In this document: positions 61,101 to 64,000 of the stretch, one piece after another
Layout: each line of letters starts with the position of its first letter
Numbering within the stretch: the first letter of the stretch is position 1
Assembly: GCA_964471555.1 (NCBI GenBank)
Contig: CAYYGM010000004.1
Location: 9,878 to 73,877, forward strand
DNA from: JADLFV01 sp964471555
GTDB lineage: Bacteria > Planctomycetota > Phycisphaerae > Phycisphaerales > Phycisphaeraceae
Direction: 5' to 3'
Length of the DNA: 64,000 bases
Translations under genes and position numbers: made by a program
Notes under the pieces: model-generated
The model's input: the letters and a program-made list of their open reading frames with translations, nothing else
Told to the model about the DNA's origin: nothing
Database searches by the model: none

Positions 61101-61410
61101 CACCGACAACAGCGTGCTGGCCACCGTGGCCATCCCCGGCGACACCAACCTCGACCAGGTCATCAACCTCGCTGACCTGCAGATCCTGGGCGATCACTGG
61201 GGCAACCAGTCCGCCACTTGGATCATGGGCGACTACAGTGGCAACGGCATCGTGGACCTGGCCGACCTGCAGATCCTCGGCGATCACTGGCAGCAGTCGG
61301 CCGGCGACTTCGCGCTGCTGGCAGCCCAGTTCATACCGGAACCGACGGCCTTGAGTCTGCTGTTGCCGATGCTGTGGCTGGGATCGCGCCGCCGTTCGTT
61401 CTGTCGGTGA
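58150..61410 (+). CDS. Large secreted adhesin with T5SS/PEP-CTERM-type repeats, dockerin and PEP-CTERM tail
   Basis: 1086 residues from a GTG at 58150 with GGAGAGGG seven bases upstream; an ATG at 58084 is in frame but has no such site. Signal peptide VAIALLVLGLLTVVRAAA. It opens WTGSLSDDWNTSGNWSLNRP. Residues about 80-620 contain some ten or more beta-helix-like repeats of the form 'G-x-L-T-V-T-G-x-x-S-x-W-x-S-x-N-x-Y-V-G' (e.g. GTLTVTGSDSSWTSTNIAYV, GTLTVTGANSAWNSTNMYVG), as in proteins annotated with T5SS/PEP-CTERM-associated repeats. Near the C-terminus is a type I dockerin pair (GDTNLDQVINLADLQILGDH, DYSGNGIVDLADLQILGDHW). It ends with a PEP-CTERM signal, IPEPTALSLLLPMLWL then GSRRRS. 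It is predicted to be exosortase-processed and surface-bound or released. Confidence 0.9.
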   Translation: MVNSLRLFIGARVAIALLVLGLLTVVRAAAIDWTGSLSDDWNTSGNWSLNRPPNAGDYVYIDLDSVLLNGAPAGAADRLYLGITGQASLTISNGASFTNTLTYLGATWTGEGNVVVTGNNSTWTAGSIYFGKYDSGFTTGHGSLLVSDGGHVNASNAYMGFYSNANSDATISGANAQWTVSNEFYVGYTQAASVHVEAGGALSTANAFVGYTPGSHGHVTVTGTDSTWTDSGTLKVGSQIQSTLDILDNAHVTSNVGSVGYYLGDKGSATVDHATWTSTTALNVGHGGTGTLMIQNGGDVSSVDAYIGRGSIAHGTLTVTGSDSSWTSTNIAYVGYTGTGTVNVQNGADAYLKSVIVAQGGDNDDATGTVNVTGEGSLMQLTGWLYVGGWPDITNNSTGEVNVSNGAILNDNSAYIGFGSTGSVNVSGQNTQWNTTYDIGVGYNCQAAIEVTGGAAVDIGYGATFGYGESGRGDLLVSGAGSTFHSSSIIIARDTAGTATVSAGGMLSAASVMIGESAALDNSTRSNGSLTVTGPGSSLVATGFVNIATFGDATARIENGATATTTNTYLGYGVGGVGTLTVTGANSAWNSTNMYVGGSITQAKGLGTVHIQDNAAVNLTGTLKIWNQGTVNLAGGTLSANTIDKTISGSFNFTGGNLHVNTFTGNLTNAGGTLRPGNSIGHTDIVGNYTQNANAAMTFEIASLSSFDTLSITGSALLNGLLNLQLINGYNPTGQTSYDLITATSISAAGLSLAGLDGASYQIVASGGSQILRLLLNRQLFATHWIDNQTPDIWDDASNWYGNVLPDERYDVTISPSASMLITGPAAPTTVRSFYIGGNVSSYLRFQDGASITATDGFTIGERGYLQGSGHVIADVLQQGGSIQIKFSGSTLAPAESFLIDGNYTMNGGSLSLSVAHPDSRIDQLVVTGDVALQGGRLAINGAEIKSPELGDQQVILSAQSITGHFSAVLRLLFANDLTLAVTYTDNSVLATVAIPGDTNLDQVINLADLQILGDHWGNQSATWIMGDYSGNGIVDLADLQILGDHWQQSAGDFALLAAQFIPEPTALSLLLPMLWLGSRRRSFCR

Positions 61411-61420
61411 TCGGCCGCAG

Positions 61421-63481
61421 TCATGTGGATGTCTGTTCGGAGTCTGACAGCGGCGCATCTTCCTGCAGCACGGTGCCGTCGTCGCTGTCGTTGCGGCGCA
61501 GGGTGCCCAGCATGTGGAACATGCGGCGAAGATCGAACAACCCGCCGATGGTGAACCAGACGGTGGTGACCGCTGACAGCACGATCATCAGCCAGAGATA
61601 GCATTTCCAGAACACGAGCCAGCTTTCGTTGGGCACATCGATCATCAGGTTGTACAGGGTGCCCAGGACAAAGACAGCCGCCAGCAGCAGCATCCATCCG
61701 ATGCTGGCCAGGTAGATCAGCTTGTCGCGGAAATTGAATTCGCTGCCCATGCCGATCAGGGCCCGCAGGCCGGTGACCGGCAGTTTGGCCTTTGTCTTTT
61801 CCAGGTCTTCCACGGCATAGGGGCCACGATGCAGCAGCCTGGCCAGGTTGTAATCGTGGCGACAGGTGGCCAGGGACACGATGACATAGACGCAGATGGC
61901 GATGGCCGAGGCGTAGAAGCCCAGGATCGCGCCGTTCTGGGAAGCGACCAGTTCCAGCCCGGAGCCGATCAGGGGAACGCGGGCCAGGACATCGGGATAG
62001 GACTGGTGGATCTGCCGGATAATGACGCCGATCACCGCCAGGGATGAGCCGGTGAACATGGCGCTCCAGGCCCCGGCGGTGGGGCCTTTTTTCCAGTACA
62101 GCCCGCCGATGACCACCGCTCCCGCGCCACCGAGGAAGATGGCCCCGGTGATCTGGAAGAACATGAAGATGTATTCGGTCTGGCGGAAGATCAGGCTGAA
62201 GCAGAAGATGAACACCGCCACGCCGAAGATGGACAGGCGCAGCAGCCGAATGTGCTGGCGGGGCGACAGCGGTTTGCGCCTCAGCGGCAGCACGACGTCC
62301 TGGATGAAGATGCTGCCCCAGGAGTGCAGGTACGTATCGTGAGTGCTGATGAAGGCGGCCAGCATCACCGCCGCCAGTCCGCCCATCATGCCGACGGGCA
62401 GGAAGAAACGGGTGGGCACCGTGGTCGCCACCTGCTCCTGAATCTGTGGATTGACGATATCCGCCAGCACCTGCCTGGCCTGGGCGGCCCGCTCGGCGAA
62501 GTCGGGATGCATCATGAACGTCAAAGCGCACAGCGGCAGAATCATCATGAACAGATCCACCGCCAGGATCCGCCAACCGGAGAGAATCCTGCCCATGCGT
62601 GCTTCGTGGGCATTGAGGGCCGAGACGTTGTAGGCCTGGCTGCCCTGCCAGACGCCGCCGTTATAAAAATTGCTGAACGCGAACACCAGGTAGAACCAGA
62701 TGTTGAAATCCTGAGCGCGCTGCGTGTGGAACGGATGCACCAGGCTGTTGTCCGCCGGCGCCGCCGAGAGCACGTCCACGATCCGCGGCCAGGTGAAGAT
62801 GCCGAGCACCACCAGCGGGATGATCACGAACATGCCGTTGCAGAACACCCCCTGGATGAAGTCGGTCACCATCACCGCCACCTGTCCGCCCAGGAAGGTG
62901 AAGAACAGGGCGAACGAAAGCATGATGATCATCAGGGTGGCAAAGGTGAAGGTGTTATCCGGAAACCCGCAGAAATAAAGGAAAAATCGCGCCCCCACAG
63001 CCGGGAAAATGCCGAAGTTGATGATCCCCGACAGCCAGGCGATGATCCCTGCGAACACGCGGAAGCGCCGGCTGTAGCGCATCTCCAGAAACTGGGCCAG
63101 GGTCAACGCCCGTGTTTCGCGCAGGCGATAAATCACCCAGCCGGTCAGAAACAGAACGGCATTGACCGCCGTGAACAGCAGCCGCCACCACGCACCGGTC
63201 AGACCGGCGTTATAGAAAAGCTCAAAGCCCGCCACCAGGCTGATCGCCCCCACCCCAGCCACGCCCTGCGAGATGCTCAGCAGATACCGCCCCGCGCAGC
63301 GATTGGCCGCCAGAAAGTCCGCCACGCTGCGGGTGTATTGTTGCGTGTACAACGCAGCGCCGGTCAACAGCGCCAGCAGCAGCCCGACAATCGTCCAGTC
63401 GATCCAGTGCAACGGATTCCCCAAACAGTCCAGCGCCGGCAGATGCGTCGGCAAGCTAACAGGCCGCACCAGCGCAGTCAA
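61421..63481 (-). CDS. Sodium:solute symporter (SSS family)
   Basis: About 686 residues with some 13-15 membrane segments. SSS features: WIDWTIVGLLLALLTGAALY (segment 1), RSVADFLAANRCAGRYLLSI followed by AGVGAISLVAGFELFYNAGL, LAQFLEMRYSRRFRVFAGII, and the sodium-site segment GGLAAVMLAAFISTHDTYLH. The family moves sugars, amino acids or osmolytes with Na. The start is uncertain: TTG at 63481 or GTG at 63469, neither with a good ribosome binding site. It is longer than many SSS members because of a C-terminal hydrophilic tail ending QEDAPLSDSEQTST. It is convergent with the adhesin gene (10-base gap). Confidence 0.88.
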   Translation of the reverse strand: MTALVRPVSLPTHLPALDCLGNPLHWIDWTIVGLLLALLTGAALYTQQYTRSVADFLAANRCAGRYLLSISQGVAGVGAISLVAGFELFYNAGLTGAWWRLLFTAVNAVLFLTGWVIYRLRETRALTLAQFLEMRYSRRFRVFAGIIAWLSGIINFGIFPAVGARFFLYFCGFPDNTFTFATLMIIMLSFALFFTFLGGQVAVMVTDFIQGVFCNGMFVIIPLVVLGIFTWPRIVDVLSAAPADNSLVHPFHTQRAQDFNIWFYLVFAFSNFYNGGVWQGSQAYNVSALNAHEARMGRILSGWRILAVDLFMMILPLCALTFMMHPDFAERAAQARQVLADIVNPQIQEQVATTVPTRFFLPVGMMGGLAAVMLAAFISTHDTYLHSWGSIFIQDVVLPLRRKPLSPRQHIRLLRLSIFGVAVFIFCFSLIFRQTEYIFMFFQITGAIFLGGAGAVVIGGLYWKKGPTAGAWSAMFTGSSLAVIGVIIRQIHQSYPDVLARVPLIGSGLELVASQNGAILGFYASAIAICVYVIVSLATCRHDYNLARLLHRGPYAVEDLEKTKAKLPVTGLRALIGMGSEFNFRDKLIYLASIGWMLLLAAVFVLGTLYNLMIDVPNESWLVFWKCYLWLMIVLSAVTTVWFTIGGLFDLRRMFHMLGTLRRNDSDDGTVLQEDAPLSDSEQTST

Positions 63482-63500
63482 CGGTGCAGAGATGAGTTGC

Positions 63501-63686
63501 TCAGCCCAGCTTGTGCTTGCCCTGGTGATGCGAGCCGTGGCCGTCGTTGGGCTTGTTCTGGAACTTTCGGATGCGCACCTTCAGCGGTTGAGCCCCGCCG
63601 TCGGGAAAAAGAATCTCACCATGATCGCCGCGCAGGCGCTCCAGGGCTTTGCCGGCCTGTTTGTGCCGCGGTTGGTCCGGCTTCAT
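63501..63686 (-). CDS. Small basic hypothetical protein
   Basis: 61 residues. It starts with an ATG at 63686 that overlaps the stop of the EEP-family gene by 4 bases (ATGA). The sequence is rich in Lys, Arg, Gly and His (MKPDQPRHKQAGKALERLRG, QPLKVRIRKFQNKPNDGHGS). The KVRIRK strand and basic tail suggest a nucleic acid-binding or ribosome-associated protein, but I do not recognise the family. The overlap supports real translation. Confidence 0.5.
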   Translation of the reverse strand: MKPDQPRHKQAGKALERLRGDHGEILFPDGGAQPLKVRIRKFQNKPNDGHGSHHQGKHKLG

Positions 63687-64000
63687 GGGGCGAACTCCAG
63701 CGTGGCGGTGACGGGGTAGTGGTCCGAGGGCGGCGTGCCGTCGTATTCGTCGTGCACGATGGTCGCAGCCGTGGGCGCAAATGCCCCACGGAAGAGCACA
63801 AAATCGATGCGCGAGCCTTCGCGCTTCGTGGTGAAGCCCTGATACGTGGCCTCGTTTTCACTGCGCTCGGGGCGCACGATGCGATAGGCATCGCGCAAAG
63901 CGTTCTCAGCCAGCAACACGTTCATCGGGTCTGAGTCTTCGGTGCAGTTCAGGTCGCCGGTGAGGATGAGATCGGCCGCATCGTGCAGGCGCTCGAGGAT
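63683..64000 (-). CDS. Endonuclease/exonuclease/phosphatase family protein (5' end beyond window)
   Basis: The C-terminal 105 residues are visible. EEP-fold motifs: LILTGDLNCTEDSDPM (the G-D-x-N metal and catalytic Asp/Asn), GSRIDFVLFRG (R-I-D-Y-I-type strand), and PPSDHYPVTATLEF (the final S-D-H catalytic motif). This places it with secreted or cytoplasmic EEP phosphodiesterases related to sphingomyelinase/DNase I; the substrate is unknown. The gene is the first of a minus-strand group with the 61-residue protein and possibly the symporter. Confidence 0.9.
   Translation of the reverse strand: MLERLHDAADLILTGDLNCTEDSDPMNVLLAENALRDAYRIVRPERSENEATYQGFTTKREGSRIDFVLFRGAFAPTAATIVHDEYDGTPPSDHYPVTATLEFAP

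Overview
This is a GC-rich bacterial chromosome segment, most likely from a Planctomycetota of the class Phycisphaerae. The evidence for that is a secreted adhesin carrying T5SS/PEP-CTERM-type repeats, a dockerin and a PEP-CTERM tail, two further short PEP-CTERM-like proteins, a GxxExxY protein, many GTG/TTG starts, and intergenic gaps filled with long palindromes built from iterated words. The taxonomy is an inference. A 10-base N run at 42353-42362 shows this is a draft or metagenome assembly. I saw no rRNA, tRNA or CRISPR array.

Layout. 1-2.0 kb: hydrolase (partial) and a GH4 alpha-galactosidase-like enzyme, divergent from an AraC regulator. 3-7.2 kb (minus): cysS, a CNNM/CorC-type membrane protein, ybeY and an RsbW/RsbV-like partner-switching pair. 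7.3-18.5 kb (plus): LysM protein, FAD oxidoreductase, aldo/keto reductase, a probable structured ncRNA, cysE, a Lon-substrate-binding-domain protein, an atypical SDR, a UvrD/PcrA helicase, a GxxExxY gene, trpF and a PHP phosphoesterase. 18.5-24.5 kb: ArsR regulator with a perfect operator, trpS with a possible Trp-codon leader peptide, then fliS and a greatly enlarged fliD. 24.7-37.8 kb: two tandem PEP-CTERM paralogues, gatB coupled to a VKOR-DsbA fusion, MFS transporter, queC, RDD protein, cdsA, a large secreted protein, malate dehydrogenase and a Nudix hydrolase. 38.1-51.9 kb: a type IV pilus / type II secretion operon (pseudopilins, PilM, N, O, P, secretin, TPR lipoprotein, response regulator, HD-GYP, STAS, PilB/GspE, PilC/GspF). 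52.4-57.4 kb: type IIA topoisomerase subunits B and A with a YhcH-family gene between them. 57.6-64 kb: ruvC, the PEP-CTERM/dockerin adhesin, an SSS symporter, a 61-residue basic protein and an EEP-family hydrolase (partial).

How parts work together. The pilus/secretion operon has a response regulator, a c-di-GMP phosphodiesterase-type HD-GYP protein and a STAS protein inserted before an ATPase that carries an N-terminal MshEN-like domain, so local c-di-GMP control of the machine is plausible.

The most unusual signal is the intergenic DNA. More than a dozen gaps hold imperfect palindromes of 70-175 bp, each made of iterated 8-12 base words that differ from gap to gap but share one design. 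Some words recur at two or three loci. One element is nested in the loop of another (11752-11925). The same arm sequences as that inner element bracket the GxxExxY gene between uvrD and trpF (15956-16404), as if the gene were a coding version of the element. Repeat words have also become the N-terminus of one enzyme and part of the leader of a pseudopilin.
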